Source: Mycolicibacterium sediminis (GTDB taxonomy: Bacteria > Actinomycetota > Actinomycetes > Mycobacteriales > Mycobacteriaceae). Taken from it: a DNA stretch of 64,000 bases. Of the stretch, positions 7,826 through 16,399 are shown piece by piece (positions within the stretch are counted from its first letter, which is position 1; each line of letters begins with the position of its first letter). Under the pieces are notes generated by a model, which had not been told where the DNA came from, searched no databases, and was given only the letters and a program-made list of their open reading frames with translations. The stretch spans positions 2,914,001 to 2,978,000 of the forward strand of contig NZ_AP022588.1 in NCBI RefSeq assembly GCF_010731735.1, read 5' to 3'. The position numbers and the translations under genes are program-made.

Positions 7826-10800
7826 TCAGTCGATGTCGAGGCCGTGTCCGCGGTCGCGATTCCTGCCCCGATCGCGTGTGGGTCCGGTGGTGAGGGTTCG
7901 CCAGCTGCGGGCAGCGATGGCGAGGTGTTCATCGGCGGCGGCGGCGAGCCTGGGATTGTCGATGCCCGCTGCGGGACGGGTGTTTTCCGCCCAGGGGAGG
8001 GTGAGTCCGTCGAGGAGTCGGCGGGCGCTGCCGGGCTGTCCGTTGTCGATCAGCAGGAGGCGGCCGTGTGCGGGGACCAGGGCGGTGGCCACCGCCGCAA
8101 GGGCGTCGGGGTCGGCGGCCGCGGCGTCCTCAACGACGATGACCGGTCCGCGCCGAGTTGGTTCGTGGATGGTGATCTGCTCGGCGAGGTGGTTGAGGCT
8201 GAGCCGGTCGGGCTGTGGGGTCGCGGTGACGCGGACGTGGTGGCGGTTGGAGTCGTTGGCCGCTGTGTGGATCGCTTCGGCGAGGTCGGGGGTGTAGCGC
8301 TCGGCCGCCACGGTGGCCACGACGTAGGGCACCGACAGCGCGACCGCGGCGGGGTCGGTGCGTGGCCGCGGGAGGGTGAGCGGGTCGGCGTTGCGCCAGG
8401 CGGCGGCCAGGACTTCGACGAGCGCACGCTCGGCGGCATGCATGCTTGCGTGCACGCCTTTGTCCTGGGTGGTGGCGTGGTCGACGACGTGCCGATCGGG
8501 GAGAGCCGTGTTGGGGGACAGTGCGTCGGCCAGCCGCCACCACAGCGCCGCGGCGGGCATCTCATCGGGCAGCGGTCCTCGCTGGGCCGCCGCGGTGATC
8601 GCAGCGCGAATGTCGTTGCCGCGGGCGGCATTGGTGAGGTGGGCGGCCAGTGTGGGCCAGTAGGCGTCGGCGCGGATGCGGGGGTCAATCTCGTCGAGAA
8701 GGTCGTTGAAGCGGGTGGGGTCGGCGCTGTCGCGCTCGATCGCGTCGGTGCCGTGGCGTTGCAGCAGGTCTTGGATTGCGCGGGTGGCCACCGGGTATTG
8801 GGGCGGGCCGGTGAGGCGGGTGTCGGCGTCGTCGACCCCGGTGGCGGCCCGGAACACGGCGACTTCTGCGGCCAGAGCAGGGCTGGCCGTAACCAGGGGC
8901 TGCGCCCAGCTCGGCGCGGTGTCGGGGGTCCAGGCGCGGGCTCGTTCGCGGATCTGCGCCGCCAGCTCCTCGACAAGGCTCTCGCGGCGGCGCAGGTAGT
9001 CGCTCCATTGCTGGTCGCCGGCCAGAGGGTCGGGGATGGCGGGCAGCCAGCGCAGCGGCCCGCAGTCGCGGCCGGCAGAACCGGTGGGGTCGATGCGGTA
9101 ATCCAGCACCGCGGCCGCGTCAGCGGCATCGTCGAGGCCGCCTCGAGCGTGGGCGGCAGCCAACAGTTCGCCGGGATCGGCACCGGAGAGCGCCCGGATG
9201 GCGAGGCGACGACGCAGCACCGGCCACGCTGCGCAGGTACTGAGATCGGTATGCACTGATTCAGCGAGGGCGTCAAGACGGGCGCGGGCACCCGCGCCGA
9301 GCTGGTGCTCGGCCGCAGCGCCGAGGGCGTCGGTGAACATGTCGGCGGCCGCGGCCAGTCTGCGGGTCGGGTCGGCGGCCTGGCGGGCGGCCGTGGTGGC
9401 CGAGACCTGGCCGCCGTCGCGGGCCACGATCCGGGACAGGACGTCCACGGCGGTGTCAGGGTGGGTGGCCTTGGGGGCCAGGATGCGGTGCGGGTCAGTT
9501 TCGGCGGTCGAGAGGTACAGGTGGTTTTCGCCGCGGCCGCGCGTGAGAGCGACGTAGAGCTGTTGGCGGGTCAGGTGCTCAGCACCCACCACGTGGCAGC
9601 TGTGCCCGGAGGTGGAGCCCTGGGCGCCGTTGATGGTGGCGGCATAGCCGAGGGTGACGTGTTCGGTGACGTAGTCCGCCGGCAGGGTGATCTCACGCCC
9701 GGTGCCTCGATGGCGAACCCGTAGCGCCCCGTCGCGGGCGACATCGAGGATCTCGAAGGTGTAGCCGTTGCGAACGTAATCGGTGACCGACAGGGGCAGC
9801 CAGCGGGCGTTTCGGCGAGTGCGGATGACGTCGCCGACGCTGGCACGGAGTTGATCGGCGAGCAGAATCTCACGACCTGGCCGCCAGGTCGGGTCAGCCT
9901 CGATGAGGGCGGCCAGACGTGCAGTGCGGGCGCGGGCGTTGAGGTCGTCGACGATCGCGTTGGTGGGTCCCAACAGCAGGCTGTCGCGCCCGGCGTTGCG
10001 GTCGGCCAGCCACGCCGAAAACGCGGTATCCGCCGCGGATTGTTCGGTGCCGACGTGAATGCGCCCAAAGTCGATGTAGAAGCCGATCCCGGCCGGATCG
10101 CCGCCGCGCAGCGCCAGAGACGCCGCGGCCTCGGCGCGGGAGTGAAACCGCACGACTTCCGACAGCGTCAGCGCCCCGGTCTCGGTGGCGATGTCGCGCA
10201 ACACCCCGCCAGCCGAGATCGACGCCAACTGGCAGTCATCAGCAACCAACCGCACACTCGCGCCCTTGCGCTGCGCGTCAGCGATCATCGCGTCCAGACC
10301 CGCGGTCGACGCCATGCCGGCCTCATCAACGATGATCAACGTCTCCGGTCCGATGTCGTTGAACCACTGCGGTGTTCCGAACGTCGCAGCGTTGTCCGGA
10401 TCAGCGCAGTGGACGTACTTGTCGAGGGTGTCGGTGGTCGCGCCCAAATCCTCCCCGAGCACGATCGCCGCTGCCGCGGTCGGGGCCAATCCGAGGACAT
10501 GTCCACCCGAGCTGCGCCACGCATGCGCCAGCGCGGCCATGGCCGTGGTCTTGCCCGCCCCGGCGGGCGCCAGCGCCAATGCGACGCGGCCTCCGCTGGT
10601 GGCCATCTGCTCGACGAGCGCGGCCTGACCGGGGTTAAGTGGCTTGCCGCGGGCGGCCGAATCGGCCAGCGCGATATCGACCTCGGAGGTAGTGGCGACG
10701 CGGCCGTCGCAGCGTGCGACAGCGGCCAGGATGCGCTGCTCTGCGGCGAGAACTTCGCGGCTGGTGTAGATCGCCACGCCGTGGCGGCTGTAGACGCTTG

Positions 10801-12418
10801 AACCGTCGCGGCGACGCAATGCGACAGGCTCACCCAACTCGCCGTCCTCGACACGGGCGTGAGGCACCGAGAACGCCTCAGAAAGTGCGGTGTCGGTGAG
10901 CCGTTCGACAAGCTGCGACACGTGTGCGACACCCTCGTTCCGCACGACCCGAAGGGCTTCGGCGCGCACGTGGTGGGCCTGCCAGGTCGCGCGCGATTCG
11001 GACACGGTGGCGATGATTGCGACAGCACGCGACGCCACCCAATCCGCGGTGATTTCCGGTGCCTTCTGGACGCGCCGGGGGCCCAAAACTGTGGCCAGCA
11101 TGCGTTCCAATCCATCGTGGCCGAGGACCTCGATAGCTTGGTTGCGCCAGGTGGCGCGCTGCTCTGCGAAAGAGCGCGGTTCGTGCTTGGCTTCGCGCGA
11201 TTCCAGCGTCGCTTGTTGAGCCAATGCGAGGGATTCGATGGTGGTGGGTTCGCGGCCGTGATTGTGCTGGAACTGCTTGGCCAGCTCGGCGGTGCGGGCC
11301 TTGATCGCGATGCCACGACTCGACCAACGCATCATCAATTCCGCTGACATTCCAACGATCTCGCGCACGGGTCGTTTACCCCGTCCACGGGACGCCTCGG
11401 CGAAGTCCACACCGAGCCGGTCGATGGTGTGAACTTCCATGCGGGTGTTGTACATCTCCGAAGCCGCCACGATGAGCCGGTGCAGCGGTTGACCATCCAG
11501 AGCGAGCCAACGGCGCACCCCATTTTGGTCGAGGTAAGACACCTTGTTGGCGATCGCGACATGGGTGTGTAGATCGGGGTCCCCGGCACGTGAATCGCGA
11601 TGGGTGAACACCGCGGCGATGAGCCCTTCGGTGTCGACTTGTGCGACACCGTTGGTGCCGGTACGGGTGAAGGCGGCGTTGTCTTGCAGCCACTCCAACA
11701 CGTCGGCCACCGCGGCTTCGTGAGCGGCCTCGATCTGCTCGGCAATCTCTCGCGGGGCAATCGCCCACAGCGCGGAAATCGACTTTACCGGAGAGAACGT
11801 CAAGTCATAGCCGGCCACCGCTGTAGTGCGTGCCCTGGTGGCCCGCGCGACGAACCCTGACAGCTCCCGTTCATCGGCCGGGTCACGGCCAAACTGCTCA
11901 GCGAACATCTCCCGAGCCACCTGTGTACGGATGCCTGCCCGCACGTCATCGTCGATAGTGGCGTTGCCCGCCAGACCGGCCCCGATGTTGTGAGCGCGGA
12001 ACGCTTTCCCGACACGACGGGTGAACTCCGACGAGGGCTCCTCCCGCACAGGGTATTTACGGCCTAACTGCGCGGCCGCCGTCGCGGGTTGAACGCGCAA
12101 TCGCGGGGACAGATGGGCAAAAATCTTGTCGGCGTTGGGGTGCCAACCCAGCCCAAACAAGGCCTTCATTTGCTCCTCGGTGACCACCGACCCGCCTTCG
12201 ACGGCCCACACCTGTTGGCGCACTTCGCCGCTAACCTCACGGGCTCCTGTGTCGGCCAACGCGGCCAGGCCGCGGCCCATCCAGCGGCCCGGCGATTCGC
12301 CCTTGGCCGAGTAATAGTCAGCCAGGCTGGAGCGGCCCCGCTCGGTGCTGTCGGCGGCAGCGACCTGCCGCACCAGGTACAGGTAGCCGTCCCCGGCGGT
12401 CAGCTTGTGCATCGACAT
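7826..12418 (-). CDS. MobF-type conjugative relaxase-helicase (TrwC/TraA-like)
   Basis: I start this at ATG 12418 (MSMHKLTAGDGYLYLVRQV), the usual opening of actinobacterial TrwC-domain relaxases; the open frame reaches 12505 without improving the match. The 1530-residue protein has two parts. The N-terminal relaxase has candidate catalytic tyrosines near the start (GYLYL, LADYYSAKGESPGRW) and the metal-binding histidines near residue 280 (DPDLHTHVAIANK). The SF1 helicase has Walker A APAGAGKTTAMAAL near residue 618 and Walker B TLIIVDEAGMAS, followed by UvrD-like C-terminal motifs (ATINGAQGSTSGHSC, YVALTRGR). It would nick oriT and unwind the transferred strand. No type IV secretion genes or FtsK-like translocase are visible, so the element is probably mobilisable, or its transfer genes lie off-window. 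Confidence 0.93.
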   Translation of the reverse strand: MSMHKLTAGDGYLYLVRQVAAADSTERGRSSLADYYSAKGESPGRWMGRGLAALADTGAREVSGEVRQQVWAVEGGSVVTEEQMKALFGLGWHPNADKIFAHLSPRLRVQPATAAAQLGRKYPVREEPSSEFTRRVGKAFRAHNIGAGLAGNATIDDDVRAGIRTQVAREMFAEQFGRDPADERELSGFVARATRARTTAVAGYDLTFSPVKSISALWAIAPREIAEQIEAAHEAAVADVLEWLQDNAAFTRTGTNGVAQVDTEGLIAAVFTHRDSRAGDPDLHTHVAIANKVSYLDQNGVRRWLALDGQPLHRLIVAASEMYNTRMEVHTIDRLGVDFAEASRGRGKRPVREIVGMSAELMMRWSSRGIAIKARTAELAKQFQHNHGREPTTIESLALAQQATLESREAKHEPRSFAEQRATWRNQAIEVLGHDGLERMLATVLGPRRVQKAPEITADWVASRAVAIIATVSESRATWQAHHVRAEALRVVRNEGVAHVSQLVERLTDTALSEAFSVPHARVEDGELGEPVALRRRDGSSVYSRHGVAIYTSREVLAAEQRILAAVARCDGRVATTSEVDIALADSAARGKPLNPGQAALVEQMATSGGRVALALAPAGAGKTTAMAALAHAWRSSGGHVLGLAPTAAAAIVLGEDLGATTDTLDKYVHCADPDNAATFGTPQWFNDIGPETLIIVDEAGMASTAGLDAMIADAQRKGASVRLVADDCQLASISAGGVLRDIATETGALTLSEVVRFHSRAEAAASLALRGGDPAGIGFYIDFGRIHVGTEQSAADTAFSAWLADRNAGRDSLLLGPTNAIVDDLNARARTARLAALIEADPTWRPGREILLADQLRASVGDVIRTRRNARWLPLSVTDYVRNGYTFEILDVARDGALRVRHRGTGREITLPADYVTEHVTLGYAATINGAQGSTSGHSCHVVGAEHLTRQQLYVALTRGRGENHLYLSTAETDPHRILAPKATHPDTAVDVLSRIVARDGGQVSATTAARQAADPTRRLAAAADMFTDALGAAAEHQLGAGARARLDALAESVHTDLSTCAAWPVLRRRLAIRALSGADPGELLAAAHARGGLDDAADAAAVLDYRIDPTGSAGRDCGPLRWLPAIPDPLAGDQQWSDYLRRRESLVEELAAQIRERARAWTPDTAPSWAQPLVTASPALAAEVAVFRAATGVDDADTRLTGPPQYPVATRAIQDLLQRHGTDAIERDSADPTRFNDLLDEIDPRIRADAYWPTLAAHLTNAARGNDIRAAITAAAQRGPLPDEMPAAALWWRLADALSPNTALPDRHVVDHATTQDKGVHASMHAAERALVEVLAAAWRNADPLTLPRPRTDPAAVALSVPYVVATVAAERYTPDLAEAIHTAANDSNRHHVRVTATPQPDRLSLNHLAEQITIHEPTRRGPVIVVEDAAAADPDALAAVATALVPAHGRLLLIDNGQPGSARRLLDGLTLPWAENTRPAAGIDNPRLAAAADEHLAIAARSWRTLTTGPTRDRGRNRDRGHGLDID

Positions 12419-12743
12419 CAACGCCGCATGCACCCCCTGGCCCGCATGAGCCCGAAAGTACGGAGCCAGCCGCAGAATAAACCACCACCAGAAGCAACAT
12501 TCCAACCGCCGTTACCAAACCGTGACCTTCATGCAAGAGGTGTGTGGTCGGTCGGTGGGCCGTGGCACGGGGGTGGGAGGCGGTGAGCTGAAGGGGCGCA
12601 GCGGTGGTGGTGAGGGAACGGGCTGGACGGAGGGTGAGCGGAGTGCGGTGCTGCGGAAGAAGTGGCGACGAAACAAACTGGTGGTGGCCGAATGTGGCTG
12701 TGGTGGTGGCACGCCCGGCCCGGACGGCTTTAGTGTCCCGGTC
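12419..12743. other. Divergent intergenic region, candidate oriT and promoters
   Basis: About 325 bp lie between the relaxase and its divergent small partner. The + strand is strikingly purine- and G-rich (runs such as GGGGGTGGGAGGCGGTGAG around 12570). MobF relaxases often have oriT next to their gene, so this is the best place to look. I cannot point to a nic site or a strong hairpin. Confidence 0.4.
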
Positions 12744-13133
12744 ATGACAGCAGCAGGAGCGTCCAAGTTGGAAGCCCGGCGACGGGCCGTGGAAGCGAAC
12801 CGGCGCGCCAACGCAGCGCGCGCTGCGCGAGACAAGGCGAACATCAAAGACGCCACCACCTTCATTCACGAGGTCGCCAAGATCGCCGAAGTCGAGGCGT
12901 GGAAGAAGGAGCGACTGGCCCAGCTGCGCGAGCAGGTCGACGCCGAAGCAGCCACGAAGGTGGCCACTCATCGAGCCGAGGCCGGCGCGGCAGTCGCACG
13001 GATGCATGACCGCGGTGAGACGTTGACGACCATCGCCGCGCGCACCGACATGGGGATCGGGATCGTGCGGACCATGTTGCGACACGCCCCAAAGACCGAA
13101 CAGCTCTCGCCCGCAGTGGTTCGTTTGCATTAG
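12744..13133 (+). CDS. Small basic coiled-coil/HTH protein, probable relaxosome accessory factor
   Basis: 129 residues from ATG 12744; an open frame extends upstream to 12522 but is Gly/Arg junk. Residues 1-85 are a highly charged, alanine-rich helix (KLEARRRAVEANRRANAARA and onward), likely coiled coil. Residues about 85-120 contain a helix-turn-helix-like stretch (HDRGETLTTIAARTDMGIGI, then VRTMLRHAP). Small basic DNA-binding proteins divergent from a relaxase gene typically bind oriT and help the relaxase nick it. The family is unnamed to me, but the position is telling. It could also regulate the divergent promoter. Confidence 0.62.
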   Translation: MTAAGASKLEARRRAVEANRRANAARAARDKANIKDATTFIHEVAKIAEVEAWKKERLAQLREQVDAEAATKVATHRAEAGAAVARMHDRGETLTTIAARTDMGIGIVRTMLRHAPKTEQLSPAVVRLH

Positions 13134-13454
13134 GTGGCGGCGGTGAGGCGACCTCTCCGCCGGCGGGCCAGGGCGGCGGAGATCCCGACTTTCCCGAGGC
13201 GGCCTCGGCGTCAGGACGGTGAGCCAGGCCGTGACGGGGCGCGGGACCGGGTGCACAGGGGACGTGGCCACCTGGGCGGGGTGGGGGCGCCAGCCCGCTG
13301 TTGCGCGGTGGCGTGCCGAGCGTGCCGGTGTCCGAGCCGCGGCGACGGGTGACCGCGGTCAGCTCGATGCCGCGGGTGCACGATTGGCCACCGCGGTGTT
13401 GCTGGCCGCGGAGGCCGCGCAGTGTGTCAGTGCTCGGCCGTAGGGTCGAAGTTC

Positions 13455-13816
13455 ATGCGAAGCGAGGGCCAGCTGACCGTTGACCGGCGGTTGCACGCCG
13501 CTGAGATCGCTCGGTTCGACGGCCACGTCGTGTGCGGGCCAACGGCTTCGGACTGCAACATTTGGACAGGCGCGATCGGCGCCGATGTCTACGGCCGGTT
13601 CTACCTCACGCGCGACGGGGTGGGGTTCTGCGTTCGGCCGCACCGCTACGCGCTAGCCAATTGCCGGCGGCAGCGTGGCTGCCGGGGGACTGAGTCTGCA
13701 TGAATGCGACGACCCGGTGTGCGTGAAGATCGCAGCCGACTCACCCGCAGCAGCATGTCGTGGTGGGTTCCCACGGCGACACCATGGGAGCGAATGGCGC
13801 GGATGAGTCGCGGTAG
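13455..13816 (+). pseudogene. Decayed HNH-endonuclease-like gene with at least two frameshifts
   Basis: From ATG 13455 the frame reads CNIWTGAIGADVYGRFYLTR, then RPHRYALA, typical of a small mycobacterial HNH protein. Near 13660 the match jumps frame to LHECDDPVCVK (the Cys-bearing HNH half), and near 13745 it jumps again to QHVVVGSHGDTMGANGADE, the usual C-terminal HVV-G...G-N block, ending at a TAG at 13814. The order of the three pieces is right for one gene, so it is broken rather than chance similarity. It lies among mobile-element genes. Confidence 0.6.
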
Positions 13817-14455
13817 TGGATGCCATGCCGTACGGCGCCGCGACAGCCATGGTGTGCGGCGCGATCGGTCGGTGGCGCACGTGAGGCGGTGCGCCATGGT
13901 GGGGCGCCGCGGCGGTGCAGGCGGCGATGCTTGGCGACCAGCCCATGCTGTGGTGAGCGCAGCGTCACGCTGGCCATGCCTGATTGAGGTGCCGGTGAAG
14001 GCGCGGTGTGCAGAGTCGTACCGACCGTGGCGGGTGCTGTCGCACGGCCGCTCTGACCGGACCCGGTGAGCGCGCCACCGGTGCGCTCAGCCGCGCTGCA
14101 GGAGCGCGGCTTAGCGAGGCGGCGACAGAGTAGTTAAGTCGAACCGCACGGGCAGGACGCTGACGCTGGCGGTGCGGGCGCCAGCAGATGCGATGCTGGC
14201 CGACCGGTTCGCGGTGACCGTGGCCGTTGACGTACTTCATGACCTGGTGCGGGGACAGGTCGCCGGGTTCGGCAATGCGGTCGTAGTGGTAAATGCGGTC
14301 ATAGTGGAAAATCCCGCCGATAGCGCGGCCCACCGCAGGGGGCCAGACACGTGGAGCGGCTAAGCCCACACGGTGGCGCGTCGACCAGTAACTTCTGGGC
14401 CAAGGGTGTAGCTGGCGCGTCGTAAGCGGTGCCGGCGGCCGGTAAGGGGGCACAC
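13817..14455. other. Gene-poor stretch with an 18-bp tandem repeat
   Basis: I see no convincing coding frame here. The only clear structure is the tandem repeat at 14274-14309. A possible small frame at 13219-13443, upstream of the HNH remnant (GTG start, 74 residues, Ala-rich), is too weak to list as a gene. Confidence 0.45.
14274..14309. repeat. Two 18-bp tandem direct repeats
   Basis: AATGCGGTCGTAGTGGTA is followed directly by AATGCGGTCATAGTGGAA, identical at 16 of 18 positions. They sit about 150 bp before the FW-domain gene and could be a regulator site, or in-frame residue repeats of a lost minus-strand gene (HYDRI repeated). Confidence 0.5.
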
Positions 14456-15310
14456 GTGGCGATTCCGTCGAGGTGGGATTTGGCTGCGCACATGCGCTCA
14501 ACGCGACGGCAGCTGCGCGACCACAATCGCAAGGAAACTTGGACCGTGAAAGGTCTCTGGGTCGAGGTGCGTCAATTCCGCGAGAACGGCCACAAGGACT
14601 GTGATCCAGTAGTTGCTGGCGCGCTGCAGCGCTTGATCGACAGCGGTGCGCAGCGGACTTACTGGTCGTTGCAGGCTATGTATCAAGCCGAAGACCTCGC
14701 CGAGGGCCGGTCCCCGTCGCAGGGTCGTGAATTGGTGCGGTTCTACGACGAGATGTTCAATAGCGGCCAACTCTTTTTGACGGAGCTGTGGGAGCAGGTC
14801 CGGTTGGCTGATCCGCCTAGGTCGCAGCCTTCGCGTCCGCCGCGACCGGACCGGACACCGGGCGACGACGTCGCTTGGCTCGCCGATCTGACCGTGCCCG
14901 ACGGCGTGGAGGTTCCACCCAACCTCGAGTTCACCAAGTCGTGGCGCCTCTACAACGCGGGGTCGGTGCCCTGGATCGGGCGACGACTGGTGCGCCTCGG
15001 ACCGGCGACGAGCTACGGTCTGGTGCGGTCGCGACCGTGGGTGTCGATAGCCGACACTGAGCCCGATCACACCGTCGACATCTCGGTCACAGTCCGAGCA
15101 CCCACCGTGGAAACCTCGCACTGCGAGCCGCGCTGGAAGATAGCCGACAGCAACGGCGTTCACTCTTTTCCTGATCTCAACTACGGCATCGGGATGATCG
15201 TCGTCGTCGTCGAAGGATCACCGCCACCGGACATGGCGGTGCCGGGAGCCGTCGAGGCCGGTGAGCGCAAACTGGCCCGCCTGCGCGCCGATCGTTCTAG
15301 GTCTCGATAG
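14456..15310 (+). CDS. NBR1-type FW (four-tryptophan) domain protein with HTH-like N-terminus
   Basis: Start at GTG 14456, with AAGGGGG nine bases upstream; 284 residues. Residues about 1-115 are helical and resemble the back half of an actinobacterial XRE-type HTH module (GRSPSQGRELVRFYDEMF, then LTELWEQVR). After a Pro/Arg-rich linker, residues about 140-265 form an Ig-like FW domain: DLTVPDGVEVPPNLEFTKSW, then RLYNAGSVPW, then HTVDISVTVRAPTV, with conserved Trp positions. FW domains are best known from the eukaryotic autophagy receptor NBR1 and occur sporadically in bacteria, often behind an HTH. No catalytic site is visible. It lies just upstream of the two-TM peptide and the candidate defence operon, so a sensor or regulator role is plausible but unproved. 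Confidence 0.7.
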   Translation: MAIPSRWDLAAHMRSTRRQLRDHNRKETWTVKGLWVEVRQFRENGHKDCDPVVAGALQRLIDSGAQRTYWSLQAMYQAEDLAEGRSPSQGRELVRFYDEMFNSGQLFLTELWEQVRLADPPRSQPSRPPRPDRTPGDDVAWLADLTVPDGVEVPPNLEFTKSWRLYNAGSVPWIGRRLVRLGPATSYGLVRSRPWVSIADTEPDHTVDISVTVRAPTVETSHCEPRWKIADSNGVHSFPDLNYGIGMIVVVVEGSPPPDMAVPGAVEAGERKLARLRADRSRSR

Positions 15311-15366
15311 AACGACCTGCCTGCTTCTTGACTAGGTCGCATGTCCGTTGGAAAGGAATGCGAGCC

Positions 15367-15615
15367 GTGAACGCTTTCACCCAGATCGCAGTCGTGTTGG
15401 CCTGCTGCTTCGGCGCGTACCTGCTGCTGCTGGCAGTGGTTGTTCTGCGCACGGGAAGTACTGATGGTCTGGTCGCCGTTGCTGCGGCCGTGCACAGCTT
15501 CATCGGCGCAATCGTCGCGCTGATCAAGCGTTGGCCCGTCGAACCCATCGTGGCCACTCGACAGGGTTCGGGGCGCGCCGACGATGGGCAGTCGACCACA
15601 ACCGGCGACCGATAG
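15367..15615 (+). CDS. Small two-TM membrane protein
   Basis: 82 residues from GTG 15367, chosen because GGAAAGGA lies nine bases upstream; an ATG at 15358 is too close to that site. Two hydrophobic segments (AVVLACCFGAYLLLLAVVVL and GLVAVAAAVHSFIGAIVALI) flank a short loop, followed by a cationic then hydrophilic tail. No family recognised. It starts about 55 bp after the FW-domain gene in the same direction, so the two are probably co-transcribed. Paired small TM proteins in defence clusters often act as membrane effectors, but this one could equally be a neutral accessory. Confidence 0.6.
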   Translation: MNAFTQIAVVLACCFGAYLLLLAVVVLRTGSTDGLVAVAAAVHSFIGAIVALIKRWPVEPIVATRQGSGRADDGQSTTTGDR

Positions 15616-15683
15616 TGCCGGTGGTGCTCGCGGTTCAAGACGCCCGCGTGCGGACGCGTTGGCGCGGCGGCCAACCTGCTGAA

Positions 15684-16166
15684 CTAGTTGCGCATGTTGG
15701 CAAACGGAAGCCGCCCGTGGTGCGCGCGGAACTGCGCGATCATCTCAGTTTCGATCGCGGCGGAGGCGGCCTCGTCGGTGGTGCGCCAGCCCACCAGCAG
15801 GTCGGCGTGGTCGACAAGCTGCCAGATGCGACGTCCGCCGGTGTGTCCGACCGGTTCGCCGGCACCGTGGCGGCGGAATTCGTCGAGTCGCTTGCGCAGG
15901 CCCCGGCGGCCGCTGACGCCAGCGTTGGCCTTGCCGATGTACACGATGCGGGTCCCAGGCACCCACAACGTCTGCAGCTCGGCGAGGGGCACCGTGGGGT
16001 CCTTGCCCTTGAAGTGGCCAGCAGGGGAAGCATCGAGGAAAACCGGGGGATCGTCGGTTGGCCGTACCACCACGTAGACGCCGGGACTAGCGGGCACGTC
16101 CGCGGTGGGCAGGGCGGCGAACGGCACGAAGCCGGTGAAACCGCTCAGGTCGACGGGCTCGGACAT
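15684..16166 (-). CDS. GIY-YIG-type nuclease
   Basis: 160 residues from ATG 16166 (MSEPVDLSGFTGFVPFAAL). The GIY element appears as PGVYVVV and the YIG element as IVYIGKA. They are followed by GLRKRLDEFRR, supplying a helix arginine, and a late glutamate (AAIETEMIAQF) before the terminal RLPFANMR. This is the one-domain GIY-YIG layout seen in small homing-, restriction- or repair-type nucleases. It is transcribed away from the six-gene operon at 16400 with about 230 bp between starts, so both could share a control region. It may be a nuclease module of the defence locus or an independent selfish gene. Confidence 0.75.
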   Translation of the reverse strand: MSEPVDLSGFTGFVPFAALPTADVPASPGVYVVVRPTDDPPVFLDASPAGHFKGKDPTVPLAELQTLWVPGTRIVYIGKANAGVSGRRGLRKRLDEFRRHGAGEPVGHTGGRRIWQLVDHADLLVGWRTTDEAASAAIETEMIAQFRAHHGRLPFANMRN

Positions 16167-16399
16167 GCGTTCATAGTTCCACCGTCGATGGCAGCGAGGT
16201 CGCCGGTGGCCGACATGTCGTCGGTGGCATTGACCGTCGCAGCACGGCGGCTCATGCGCTGCCGGCGGCGAGGTGCAGATCGGCATTGCCAACCCTTCCG
16301 GTGAGTTGGTTGGCGCGTGCACTCCATGGCCGAGGTGGTCAGCAACTATGGTTCAAGAGGGTTCTCCAGCGAGGGAGGCGGCATCCGAGGGGGTTGGCT

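Noticed and set aside
7811..9259. Plus-strand frame of 482 codons opposite the relaxase 3' end
   Set aside because: Antisense shadow of the relaxase gene; Gly/Val-rich with no domain.
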